Below, one piece after another: positions 14,428 through 21,296 of a DNA stretch of 35,930 nucleotides. Below the pieces are notes generated by a model that saw only the letters and a program-made list of their open reading frames with translations, made no database searches and had not been told where the DNA came from. This DNA comes from Candidatus Woesebacteria bacterium. GTDB lineage: Bacteria > Patescibacteriota > Microgenomatia > UBA1406 > GWC2-37-13. Location of the stretch: contig JAGQLS010000012.1 of NCBI GenBank assembly GCA_020429045.1, forward strand, positions 1 to 35,930, read 5' to 3'. The number at the start of each line of letters is the position of its first letter. The stretch's first letter is position 1. The translations under genes and the position numbers were made by a program.

Positions 14428-14456
14428 TTGATCTCGTCTGCAGTATCTCCTACAAT
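14428..14456 (+). promoter_or_regulatory. Promoter of the coiled-coil/C39-like hydrolase (leaderless)
   Basis: TTGATC (14428-14433), 17 bp, TACAAT (14451-14456), ending 6 nt before the ATG at 14463. Confidence 0.72.
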
Positions 14457-14462
14457 AACACT

Positions 14463-15674
14463 ATGAAAAAAATTGGGATATGCATCCTTATTTTTGCTAT
14501 CGTCATCCTTCCCTTATTCTATACTTCTTCTTTGCACGCTGAGGACACAAATGACGACCAGCAGAAAGCCGCTCTTGAGCAACAGATCAAAGAATACGAA
14601 GCAAAACTTACAGAAATCCGCAACGAGAAAAATACGCTCGCCTCGCAGATCGAGTACATGGACACGCAAATATACATAACTGGTTTGCGCATCAAAGAAA
14701 CGGAGGATAAAATAACCGAGACAGAAAAGGAAATCGACAAATTGGGCACGCGCATAGACGATCTTGACGGCTCACTCAGCAGATTATCGGAAACGCTGCT
14801 GGAACGCATTGTTGCAGGATACAAAAACAGGCAACTTTCTCTTTTTGACATCATCTTGGACAGCAACAATTCGTCGACCCTGATGAATAAGTTGAAGTAC
14901 TATAACGTAGCCCGCGATAGCAATCAAAAAGTTCTTTTGCAAGTGCAGGAGGCAAAATTGAATTATGAAGAGCAAAAAGATGTCCGTGAGAAAAAGGTCG
15001 AAGAGCTTGATGTGTTAAGCAAAGATCTTGTCGCGCAAAAAGCAAATCTTGCAGATCAGCAAGCTGCAAAAGAGCGCTTACTTGCCACAACAAAAAATGA
15101 TGAAGCAACATACCAAAGCTTATTGTCAGAAGCTAAGGCACAGTTAGCTGGTTTTTCAGGATTTGCTCAAAGTCAGGGAGGAGCTACATTATTGAATAAT
15201 CAAACAGTTTGTGATGATTGGGGTTGTTATTACAATCAACGTGATTCTGCTTGGGGTAGTAATTCGCTCAATGGAACACAGTATTCTCTAGCAAGTGACG
15301 GATGTTTAGTTACTTCAATGGCGATGATCTATACTCACTATAATCATAAAAGTGTTAATCCTCAGACAATCAATTCAGATTCATGGAATTTTGCTTCATA
15401 CTATCCTGCTTATTTAAATTTTACTATTAGAGCAGATGGAGTTATTTCAACTAGAGCACGTTCGGAAATTAATAATGAGCTTCAGAACGGAAAACCAGTG
15501 ATTGTCGGAATAAAATATGCAAATGGTGACACTCATTTTGTAGTATTAGTAGATTATAATGGTGGCAATTATTTGATGAATGATCCATTTACTCCAAACG
15601 GGCATAAAATTGAATTTACAAGCAAATACTCCTTAGGTAGTATTTATGTTGTTTATAAAATAAATGGGTTTTAA
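14463..15674 (+). CDS. PcsB/CwlO-like coiled-coil exported protein with a C39-like cysteine peptidase domain
   Basis: 403 aa. A signal peptide (residues 1-26, ending SSLHA) is followed by a long coiled coil (about 30-225) of the kind found in FtsEX-controlled hydrolases such as PcsB, CwlO and RipC. After a Gly/Ser/Gln linker comes a C-terminal domain (about 250-403) that looks like a C39-type papain-fold peptidase. It has YYNQRDSAWGS, C281 in ASDGCLVTS, H358 in DTHFVVLVDY, and N/D373-374 in MNDPF. Known FtsEX partners usually carry CHAP or NlpC/P60 domains, so this is a different catalytic head. The 3' part of the gene is clearly more AT-rich than the 5' part. The position two genes after ftsEX suggests the partner hydrolase, but this is inferred. 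Confidence 0.75.
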   Translation: MKKIGICILIFAIVILPLFYTSSLHAEDTNDDQQKAALEQQIKEYEAKLTEIRNEKNTLASQIEYMDTQIYITGLRIKETEDKITETEKEIDKLGTRIDDLDGSLSRLSETLLERIVAGYKNRQLSLFDIILDSNNSSTLMNKLKYYNVARDSNQKVLLQVQEAKLNYEEQKDVREKKVEELDVLSKDLVAQKANLADQQAAKERLLATTKNDEATYQSLLSEAKAQLAGFSGFAQSQGGATLLNNQTVCDDWGCYYNQRDSAWGSNSLNGTQYSLASDGCLVTSMAMIYTHYNHKSVNPQTINSDSWNFASYYPAYLNFTIRADGVISTRARSEINNELQNGKPVIVGIKYANGDTHFVVLVDYNGGNYLMNDPFTPNGHKIEFTSKYSLGSIYVVYKINGF

Positions 15675-15750
15675 TAGATAAAGGCTTCGTCAAATTCAAT
15701 ATGTGTGTAATTCTTCTTCAAAATTTTCTGTTAAGAATCATAAGTAATGA

Positions 15751-15756
15751 TATAAT
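15751..15756 (+). promoter_or_regulatory. -10 box of the surface protein gene
   Basis: Consensus TATAAT ending 9 nt before the ATG at 15766, so a leader of only 2-3 nt. The -35 region is weak. Confidence 0.5.
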
Positions 15757-15765
15757 TTTTTCATA

Positions 15766-17055
15766 ATGAGACTTCCAGTACTCACCTTTATTATTATACT
15801 CCTCTTAAATAACATTCTTTTCGTAAAAAAAGCGCACGCAATAGAAAATATTGTCCAAAATGGTGAATTTGAAGAAATGAATGAACATTGGGAAGAACAT
15901 AATGGGAACATAACGCTCGAGATTGTTAACAATGTTGTTCATGAGGGTACCCAATCGGCACAAATCACAAGCACGAGTACTGGCTCGTACGGTATTGAAC
16001 AAATCATTCCCAAAATTCAACCTTCACAGTGGTATGAAATAAGCGCGTACACCAAAATTCTTGACCCTCCAGATAAAACTTTTGTCAAAATAGCATGGTA
16101 CGCATCAGACGATGGGAGCGGATCCCAAATTTCAACCGACGAATCAATTCAACTCAGTACAGTCACAGATTGGTACAACCTCTCGTTTCAAACCCAAGCT
16201 CCCGATACTGCCCATTCCGCAGAAATGCGCTTGATTGTTGCCAATGGACAAAGTTATTTTGATGACGTCGCCATAATTCCTTTCACGCCACCCACTCCTA
16301 CCCCAACTACTATTCCCACACAAACTCCAACACCAACGCCAACTGCAACACCAACTCCCGCACCGGCAGACTACGACCATATCCTTATCAGCGAGGCGTA
16401 TGTCGCGCCAAACTCTGGGGAGCACGAATGGGTGGAGCTTTTTAATAACAATGATTTTACTGTACACCTAGAAGACTGGTATATCGACGATATCGCAGAT
16501 GCAGGTTCTGCCCCGATTGCATTTTCTTTAGATATGGAAGCAAAAAGCTACAGCGTGGTTGAACTTTCCTCGTCTATTTTCAACAATTCCGGCGACAAAG
16601 TAAGGCTTTTGAACACAGAACGCACAGAAGTCTACGCATTTGACTATGCAGAAAGCGAGAAAGGCTTGTCGTGGGGGTTGGAAAGCGTCGAAAGTACCGA
16701 TTTCTGTTTGCAGGAGCCAAGCAAAGAAACACAAAATAACGCTTGCATTACGAAGCAAACTGAAGACCTGGGGGAAGATGGTGAAAGTAATGATGAGGAC
16801 GAAAAAAATAATGTTGCTGTCGGCAGTGCTTCCCCGCAATCGTCGACAAAAATGGCGTATGGTCGATATGCTCAATCCTTTCCTCTGACAAGCTCGCATA
16901 TTTCTCCCACGTTGCAACCCTCAATCGTGCACAAGGAAACACGCTCTCAGCCTACTAAATCAACGTCGTTTCCCTTTGATGCTGCCGCGGGTCTGTATTC
17001 GCTTGCATCACTTGCCGCGATTTTTGTTAAAATAAAATCTCGCCTCCCTTTCTAA
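15766..17055 (+). CDS. Surface protein with carbohydrate-binding-like and lamin-tail domains
   Basis: 429 aa. A signal peptide (to about residue 25, KKAHA) is followed by a jelly-roll domain like CBM4/9 carbohydrate-binding modules (NIVQNGEFEEMNEHWEEHNG, then ...YFDDVAI, about 27-170). A Pro/Thr repeat linker covers about 171-203, then comes a lamin-tail domain (HILISEAYVAPNSGEHEWVE...FNNNDFTVHLEDWYI, about 205-310). A low-complexity acidic stretch and a C-terminal hydrophobic helix with basic tail (AAAGLYSLASLAAIFVKIKS) follow. The layout fits a wall- or membrane-anchored surface protein. LTD domains are often found on secreted or surface proteins, and the ligand is unknown. Confidence 0.75.
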   Translation: MRLPVLTFIIILLLNNILFVKKAHAIENIVQNGEFEEMNEHWEEHNGNITLEIVNNVVHEGTQSAQITSTSTGSYGIEQIIPKIQPSQWYEISAYTKILDPPDKTFVKIAWYASDDGSGSQISTDESIQLSTVTDWYNLSFQTQAPDTAHSAEMRLIVANGQSYFDDVAIIPFTPPTPTPTTIPTQTPTPTPTATPTPAPADYDHILISEAYVAPNSGEHEWVELFNNNDFTVHLEDWYIDDIADAGSAPIAFSLDMEAKSYSVVELSSSIFNNSGDKVRLLNTERTEVYAFDYAESEKGLSWGLESVESTDFCLQEPSKETQNNACITKQTEDLGEDGESNDEDEKNNVAVGSASPQSSTKMAYGRYAQSFPLTSSHISPTLQPSIVHKETRSQPTKSTSFPFDAAAGLYSLASLAAIFVKIKSRLPF

Positions 17056-17083
17056 TCATAAACAATTAAGGGACGCGTGAAAA

Positions 17084-17494
17084 ATGATGAAAAAAATTGC
17101 GACATTTTTGTATTATTGGCTCCCTCCCGTCCTTCTCATGTCGTTGATTTTTTTCCTCTCAACCAGACAAAATGTCAAAATTGTAGACGAATTCACCATC
17201 AATTTTATTTTTTTCAAAACCATGCACATGCTCGAATATGGATTGCTGTTTTTTCTTTTCTTCCGAGCGTTTTCATTTTCTTTCAAAAAAAAATACCGTG
17301 CCAAAACACTCCTTCTTGTGGCTATAGTATGCGCAATCGGCTATGGAGCAACAGACGAACTCCACCAACTCTTCGTGCCGACTCGACAAGGGACAGTGCG
17401 CGACCTTATCATTGACACCATTGGAATTCTTATTTGCTTTCGGTATACTAAAATTAACCTTACAAGATTAACAAAATTGAGGTTATTGCCATGA
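17084..17494 (+). CDS. VanZ-like family membrane protein
   Basis: 136 aa with four hydrophobic helices. The family signature is GYGATDELHQLFVPTRQGTVRDLIIDTIGI near residues 86-115. The N-terminal SLIFFLSTRQN and HMLEYGLLFFLF are also typical. VanZ proteins are linked to teicoplanin resistance in some firmicutes, but most chromosomal members have no known role. The start ATGATG at 17084 is preceded by AAGGGA 14 nt upstream, a weak Shine-Dalgarno. The stop overlaps the CAP-domain gene by 4 nt. Confidence 0.85.
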   Translation: MMKKIATFLYYWLPPVLLMSLIFFLSTRQNVKIVDEFTINFIFFKTMHMLEYGLLFFLFFRAFSFSFKKKYRAKTLLLVAIVCAIGYGATDELHQLFVPTRQGTVRDLIIDTIGILICFRYTKINLTRLTKLRLLP

Positions 17495-18357
17495 AACATA
17501 TCGTAGATACTATCCATCATTTTTTTATTCCAAAACACACAAACAATTATCGTGCAAAACTCCTGCACCATGATTTTCTAACCGTGTATCTCATAGCAGC
17601 TATTTTTCTCACGTTTTCTGTTGGACACTACAAAAAAACACATGGCAACATCTTAGGCTATGCTACAGATATTTCGGTCAACAAACTCTTTACCCTCACC
17701 AATGGAGAACGTACTGCAAACGATCTACCGACATTAAAACTGAATGACAAATTATCTGAAGCTGCGCGACAAAAGGCGAAGGATATGTTTGAAAAAAATT
17801 ATTGGAACCATTATGGCCCAGATGGTGAAACGCCATGGACATTTATTCTGTCTTCTGGATATCAGTACGAATATGCTGGGGAAAATTTAGCAAAAAATTT
17901 CTTGTTTAGCGACGGCGTGGTCAAAGCCTGGATGGATTCCCCTACTCACCGCGAGAATATGTTACGCCCGGAGTATACCGATGTCGGGTTTGCAGTGGTC
18001 AATGGCGTGCTCAACAACGAAGAAACAACGCTGGTTGTACAAATGTTTGGCAAACCACTCTATGCGCAAGAAACGACAACTGATACTCCCACAACGGAAA
18101 CGAATCAGCTCGTGCAGGCAAACAAACAAACTGCCGAAAGCGTTCTGGCAAACACCACTGCGCCAGTCTTTTATAACACCTATTTTGATTTGAACATTGT
18201 GTTTTTGAGCGTACTCATCCTTGCCTTATTTTTCGATGTGTATTTTGCAACAAAACTTAATATCATAAGATTACGGGGCAAAAACCTCATTCATATGTTG
18301 TTTTTGGGGTTCGTACTTTACGGTGCATTTATTATCATCCAAGGATCGATAACATAG
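17491..18357 (+). CDS. CAP/SCP-domain membrane protein
   Basis: 288 aa. One N-terminal membrane helix (FLTVYLIAAIFLTFSVG) precedes an extracytoplasmic CAP (SCP/PR-1) domain at about 60-190. The domain motifs are LTNGERTANDLPTLKLNDKL, NYWNHYGPDGETPW, the active-cleft stretch YAGENLAKNF, and MDSPTHRENMLRPEYTDVGF. Two more hydrophobic helices end the protein (IVFLSVLILALFFDVYF and IHMLFLGFVLYGAFIII). CAP proteins bind lipids or act on wall material, but the precise role is unknown. It is translationally coupled to the VanZ-like gene (ATGA overlap). Confidence 0.85.
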   Translation: MKHIVDTIHHFFIPKHTNNYRAKLLHHDFLTVYLIAAIFLTFSVGHYKKTHGNILGYATDISVNKLFTLTNGERTANDLPTLKLNDKLSEAARQKAKDMFEKNYWNHYGPDGETPWTFILSSGYQYEYAGENLAKNFLFSDGVVKAWMDSPTHRENMLRPEYTDVGFAVVNGVLNNEETTLVVQMFGKPLYAQETTTDTPTTETNQLVQANKQTAESVLANTTAPVFYNTYFDLNIVFLSVLILALFFDVYFATKLNIIRLRGKNLIHMLFLGFVLYGAFIIIQGSIT

Positions 18358-18405
18358 TAATCGTTAATATCTAATGAACTAATTATCTAAATTATCGACT
18401 TTATA

Positions 18406-18434
18406 GACTTTTATGACTTTTATCTAAAATCATG
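18406..18434 (+). repeat. Repeated pre-gene element, copy 1
   Basis: Contains GACTTTTAT twice in tandem (18406-18414, 18415-18423). The segment from TTATGACTTTTATCTAAA to the ATG recurs almost exactly before the gene at 19562. TATCTAA words also lie upstream (18368-18392). It probably contains the promoter of the gene at 18432. Confidence 0.7.
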
Positions 18435-18713
18435 AACCACTTTTTTCATCACATACACAAAGAAGTTAGAACTCATGCCTTCGACTACTTGCTGTTTATA
18501 ACAGCGGGGATCTTTTTCATCCTTGGATTACAATTGTTCCGCGGCGAACGATTGCTCGAGTTTATCCTCCTTTTGGCATTTGTCTCTTTTTATATCATCT
18601 GGGGTATTTATCATCACATCATCGAAGATTCACTTCACCTCAAGGTCATATTAGAATATATACTTATTGGGTTTACTATTCTTTTTTTGATTAAAATCAT
18701 TATTCTTCCATAA
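18432..18713 (+). CDS. Small membrane protein, unknown function
   Basis: 93 aa with three hydrophobic helices (YLLFITAGIFFILGLQLF, LEFILLLAFVSFYIIWGIYH, ILEYILIGFTILFLIKIIIL) and a His-rich N-terminus (NHFFHHIHKEVRTH). I recognise no family. The promoter and leader lie in a short repeat also found before the gene at 19562. The 3' end overlaps the promoter of the following nucleotidyltransferase gene. Confidence 0.65.
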   Translation: MNHFFHHIHKEVRTHAFDYLLFITAGIFFILGLQLFRGERLLEFILLLAFVSFYIIWGIYHHIIEDSLHLKVILEYILIGFTILFLIKIIILP

Positions 18714-18716
18714 ATT
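18687..18716 (+). promoter_or_regulatory. Promoter of the rmlA-like gene (leaderless)
   Basis: TTGATT (18687-18692), 18 bp, TAAATT (18711-18716), ending 7 nt before the ATG at 18724. The promoter lies inside the end of the preceding gene. Confidence 0.6.
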
Positions 18717-18723
18717 TGATACT

Positions 18724-19464
18724 ATGAAAGGAATTATTCTCGCAGGCGGACATGCAACACGCCTCAGACCACTGACAAAAATTACTTCAAAACAACTCCT
18801 GCCGGTTTACAACAAACCGATGATTTATTATCCTATCGAGACGCTTGTCAACGCGGGTATACAAGAAATCCTCATCATCATTGCGCCAGAATATGCCGGA
18901 CATTTCTTGAATCTGCTCGGGTCGGGCAAAGAATTCGGAGCAAAATTTACATACGAAATACAAGAGGAACCACGAGGACTGGCCGATGCATTCATTGTCG
19001 GCAAACATTTTATCGGTCGCGACAATGTAACCATGATTTTGGGAGACAATATTTTTGACCATGATTTTTCACACGAAGTGCAAAACTTCACAAGCGGCGG
19101 ACACGTTTTCGCCAAAAAAGTGCCAGATCCTCAGCGCTACGGCGTGGTGAAATTTGATGAAAATATGAAAGCTGTAGAAGTACAAGAAAAACCTACGGAA
19201 TTTTTGAGCGAGTATGCGGTGACAGGAATTTATGTTTTTGACAACCGCGCCGTTGAATTTGCCGAAAATGTCAGGCCCTCGGACCGCGGAGAAATCGAAA
19301 TCCCCGACCTGTACCGCCAATATCTGGAGCGTGGAGAACTGAAAGTTACGGTGCTTGATGGTATGTGGGAAGATGCAGGCACTTTTGATAGTCTGCTGCG
19401 GGTGAATAATCTCATGGCCATGAAAAACGGAGTGGAAAAAGAAACGTTGTTTGATTCTTATTGA
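18724..19464 (+). CDS. rfbA: Glucose-1-phosphate thymidylyltransferase-like nucleotidyltransferase (RmlA/RfbA)
   Basis: 246 aa. It would make dTDP-glucose from glucose-1-phosphate and dTTP, the first step towards dTDP-rhamnose and other surface sugars. The pyrophosphorylase motif is present (GGHATRLRPLTKITSKQLLP, then VYNKPMIYYPIETL), with the metal-site aspartate in ILGDNIF, the EKP loop, and WEDAGTFDSLL near the end. It is shorter than the about 290-aa tetrameric RmlA and lacks the C-terminal allosteric helices, as do several archaeal-type homologues, so regulation by dTDP-rhamnose may be absent. No other rml genes are in the window. Confidence 0.88.
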   Translation: MKGIILAGGHATRLRPLTKITSKQLLPVYNKPMIYYPIETLVNAGIQEILIIIAPEYAGHFLNLLGSGKEFGAKFTYEIQEEPRGLADAFIVGKHFIGRDNVTMILGDNIFDHDFSHEVQNFTSGGHVFAKKVPDPQRYGVVKFDENMKAVEVQEKPTEFLSEYAVTGIYVFDNRAVEFAENVRPSDRGEIEIPDLYRQYLERGELKVTVLDGMWEDAGTFDSLLRVNNLMAMKNGVEKETLFDSY

Positions 19465-19503
19465 CCTAAAACTTATAGCTTGTAACGTATAACGTGTAGT
19501 TTT

Positions 19504-19564
19504 TCCCTAAGATCTAATATCTAACAACTAACTATCTAAACTTATGACTTTTATCTAAATCATG
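19504..19564 (+). repeat. Repeated pre-gene element, copy 2
   Basis: Words TATCTAA or ATCTAA recur four times (ATCTAATATCTAA, ACTATCTAA, TTTATCTAA). TTATGACTTTTATCTAAA leads to the ATG at 19562, as in the copy at 18411. A third related but shorter stretch (ATCTAACAACTGATTATCTAA) lies at 3148-3168. Confidence 0.7.
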
Positions 19565-19816
19565 GACACTATACAAATACTATTACTCATCGTGCTCGTG
19601 CTCTCTACGATATTTCTGGCGATAATCGGCATCCAGCTCGTATTTGTACTACGAGAACTACGTGGCATCTTGAAAACCGTGCGAAAAGTAACTCAAGGAT
19701 TTGAAACCGTCAGTACCGGCCTTGAACAGGGCCTGGGCGAAGTCGGAGGATTTATAAACGGCATAAAAACCGTCATGAAAATTGTTGATTTGTCAAACCG
19801 CTCAAAAAATGAATAA
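19562..19816 (+). CDS. Small membrane protein with amphipathic helix (DUF948-like)
   Basis: 84 aa. One N-terminal membrane helix (QILLLIVLVLSTIFLAIIGI) is followed by a helical stretch with many Val/Gly (LRGILKTVRKVTQGFETVST). It resembles small DUF948-type proteins often paired with YtxH-like partners. The overlap of 8 bp with the next gene, which also codes for a small membrane protein, suggests that the two act together. Confidence 0.6.
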   Translation: MDTIQILLLIVLVLSTIFLAIIGIQLVFVLRELRGILKTVRKVTQGFETVSTGLEQGLGEVGGFINGIKTVMKIVDLSNRSKNE

Positions 19817-20021
19817 AACCGACAAACCAGAACAGTTTTGGTCAGGATTTAGCGCCGGTATGTTTGCTGGAGGGCTTCTTTTGTATGCGTTTGCCACAAA
19901 ACAAGGGCGCACAACAGTCAAAAAACTCTTAAAACAATCAGAAGACGTAGATGGTAATATAGAAAAAATCATTTTTGCTTTACAAAAAATTTCCAAGAAT
20001 AAAAAAAATATAAAAAAATAA
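19809..20021 (+). CDS. YtxH-like small membrane protein
   Basis: 70 aa from the ATG at 19809, overlapping the preceding gene by 8 bp. It has one glycine-rich membrane helix (FSAGMFAGGLLLYAFATKQG) followed by a basic helical tail (TTVKKLLKQSEDV...KKNIKK), like YtxH/gas-vesicle-associated small proteins. An in-frame TTG upstream (19782) would add residues from inside the previous gene and is less likely. Function unknown. Confidence 0.6.
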   Translation: MNKTDKPEQFWSGFSAGMFAGGLLLYAFATKQGRTTVKKLLKQSEDVDGNIEKIIFALQKISKNKKNIKK

Positions 20022-20049
20022 CGAAATTCCATTTTTTTTAGTCAACTGA

Positions 20050-20076
20050 CCACCACCAGAGGTGGTGGATATCTTT
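20050..20076 (+). terminator. Hairpin, probable terminator
   Basis: CCACCACC (20050-20057) and GGTGGTGG (20061-20068) form a perfect 8-bp GC-rich stem with a 3-nt loop. ATATCTTTTA follows, a moderate T-run. It lies 29 bp after the YtxH-like gene and before the next promoter. Confidence 0.6.
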
Positions 20077-20105
20077 TATGTGAATTATAAAAATTAATCG
20101 TATGG

Positions 20106-20111
20106 TATAAT
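20106..20111 (+). promoter_or_regulatory. -10 box of the orphan pair at 20120 (leaderless)
   Basis: Consensus TATAAT ending 8 nt before the ATG at 20120. A weak TGAATT lies 19 bp upstream. Confidence 0.55.
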
Positions 20112-20119
20112 TAAATTCT

Positions 20120-20365
20120 ATGAGTGATAAATTAAGACCTTATACTTTTTCTTTCCTTTTTCCCTCAAACCTTCAAACGTCATACGATCGTAGTATGCTA
20201 AATAAAGAACCTATTCAAGATCTGTCTACCCAAATAATGCAAGTACACCAACAAATTGCTCAAGCACATGAAGAAAAACGCCCTGGAGAGGTAATTCCTC
20301 TTATTAAAAAAAGACTTAGCCCTATGCAAAGCCCACCTTACATTACTTCTCAATATGCAAAATGA
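20120..20365 (+). CDS. Hypothetical protein (AT-rich orphan)
   Basis: 81 aa, soluble, no recognised domain. The middle is helical and Gln-rich (DLSTQIMQVHQQIAQAHEEK), possibly a short coiled coil. It overlaps the following gene by 11 bp (ATGCAAAATGA), which points to coupled translation and a shared task. The pair is AT-rich with A/T-ending codons, like the orphans at 4865 and 5587. Confidence 0.55.
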   Translation: MSDKLRPYTFSFLFPSNLQTSYDRSMLNKEPIQDLSTQIMQVHQQIAQAHEEKRPGEVIPLIKKRLSPMQSPPYITSQYAK

Positions 20366-21122
20366 ATTTGCATGGAATAATAATGATGTACCAGAAGGTC
20401 AACAACAAAATTTCACTCATTTAACATATGAAGGTCGTCCTGGAAACTTGCCTCATATAGGCTCTCCAGAATGGGAAAAGCGTATTGTAAACTTAGATGT
20501 TATCCCAGATGAATATAAAAATTTCTTAGTAGAACAGATTCGAACGAGAATGCGCATGCGACATGAATATAAAAGGGGTACTTTCCCTTTATTGTTACAA
20601 AATGCTTCTATCGGAGAAATAATTGACCTTCTTGAAGAAAATTTATTGAAGACTTTTGATTACCGTAACATACAAAAAATAGTTTCTCTTGCAGATTATC
20701 AATCTGACCATAAAGGTAGGGTGATTGGAAGCACTGGTGATGGCGAAACATACCAAGTACTTGCTTATTATCACGATACCCCATTTGATAATCCTGAAGC
20801 GGTCGGAATAGGTGGTAGAGCTCTAAGAATTCTCGGTCCAAGTGATAAGAATAATACAAATTATAATCCGCCTGTATACGCGGAAGTTTATTGGACTCAA
20901 ACTAAAGATCAACTACAAATAAGGCAATACGACCCTAACAATCCTCCTCACTTGTTGACGGAGATTGCTCTTAATTCCTGCCCCACAACTGCCGCTTATT
21001 CTGTAAATCTTACATATATTGATGCTGACGATTCACAACGCTATTTAGGTGACGATCAATCTCAAAAGATTATTGCGAACTTACTTACTGATATTAATGG
21101 AGCCATGGTTAAGGCTTTTTAA
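20355..21122 (+). CDS. Hypothetical protein (AT-rich orphan)
   Basis: 255 aa, soluble, unrecognised. The N-terminal third is helical (IPDEYKNFLVEQIRTRMRMR). The C-terminal half alternates strands and turns and is rich in Asn, Asp, Tyr and Pro (KNNTNYNPPVYAEVYWTQTK). No catalytic motif stands out. It is coupled to the 81-aa gene and ends 71 bp before the distal rpoB promoter. Confidence 0.6.
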   Translation: MQNEFAWNNNDVPEGQQQNFTHLTYEGRPGNLPHIGSPEWEKRIVNLDVIPDEYKNFLVEQIRTRMRMRHEYKRGTFPLLLQNASIGEIIDLLEENLLKTFDYRNIQKIVSLADYQSDHKGRVIGSTGDGETYQVLAYYHDTPFDNPEAVGIGGRALRILGPSDKNNTNYNPPVYAEVYWTQTKDQLQIRQYDPNNPPHLLTEIALNSCPTTAAYSVNLTYIDADDSQRYLGDDQSQKIIANLLTDINGAMVKAF

Positions 21123-21193
21123 ATATCGTTTTATATGAAAAATGCTTGAGTATCTTGCATTGTTTAATTCTCGCTTGATTATTAAAAGAGGTA

Positions 21194-21222
21194 TTGACAA
21201 AGATCTAATCATGTAGTATATT
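21194..21222 (+). promoter_or_regulatory. Distal promoter of rpoBC (P1)
   Basis: Consensus TTGACA (21194-21199), 17 bp, TATATT (21217-21222). Transcription would begin near 21229 and meet the hairpin at 21236 almost at once. Confidence 0.75.
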
Positions 21223-21235
21223 TGGTGTTTGTCCA

Positions 21236-21265
21236 CCCTAATACTTAATCATTAGGGCTTTTTTT
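21236..21265 (+). terminator. Terminator-like hairpin in the rpoB leader
   Basis: CCCTAAT (21236-21242) and ATTAGGG (21251-21257) form a 7-bp stem with an 8-nt loop. C and then seven T (21259-21265) follow. It lies between promoter P1 and rpoB, so it either attenuates rpoBC or ends a very short RNA. Confidence 0.7.
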
Positions 21266-21278
21266 GTTTATTTTAAAT

Positions 21279-21287
21279 TGTTATACC
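21279..21287 (+). promoter_or_regulatory. Proximal extended -10 promoter of rpoBC (P2)
   Basis: TGT-TATACC is an extended -10 box ending 9 nt before the rpoB ATG at 21297, downstream of the hairpin. It would give a transcript with a 2-3 nt leader. Confidence 0.45.
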
Positions 21288-21296
21288 CCTCATCAA

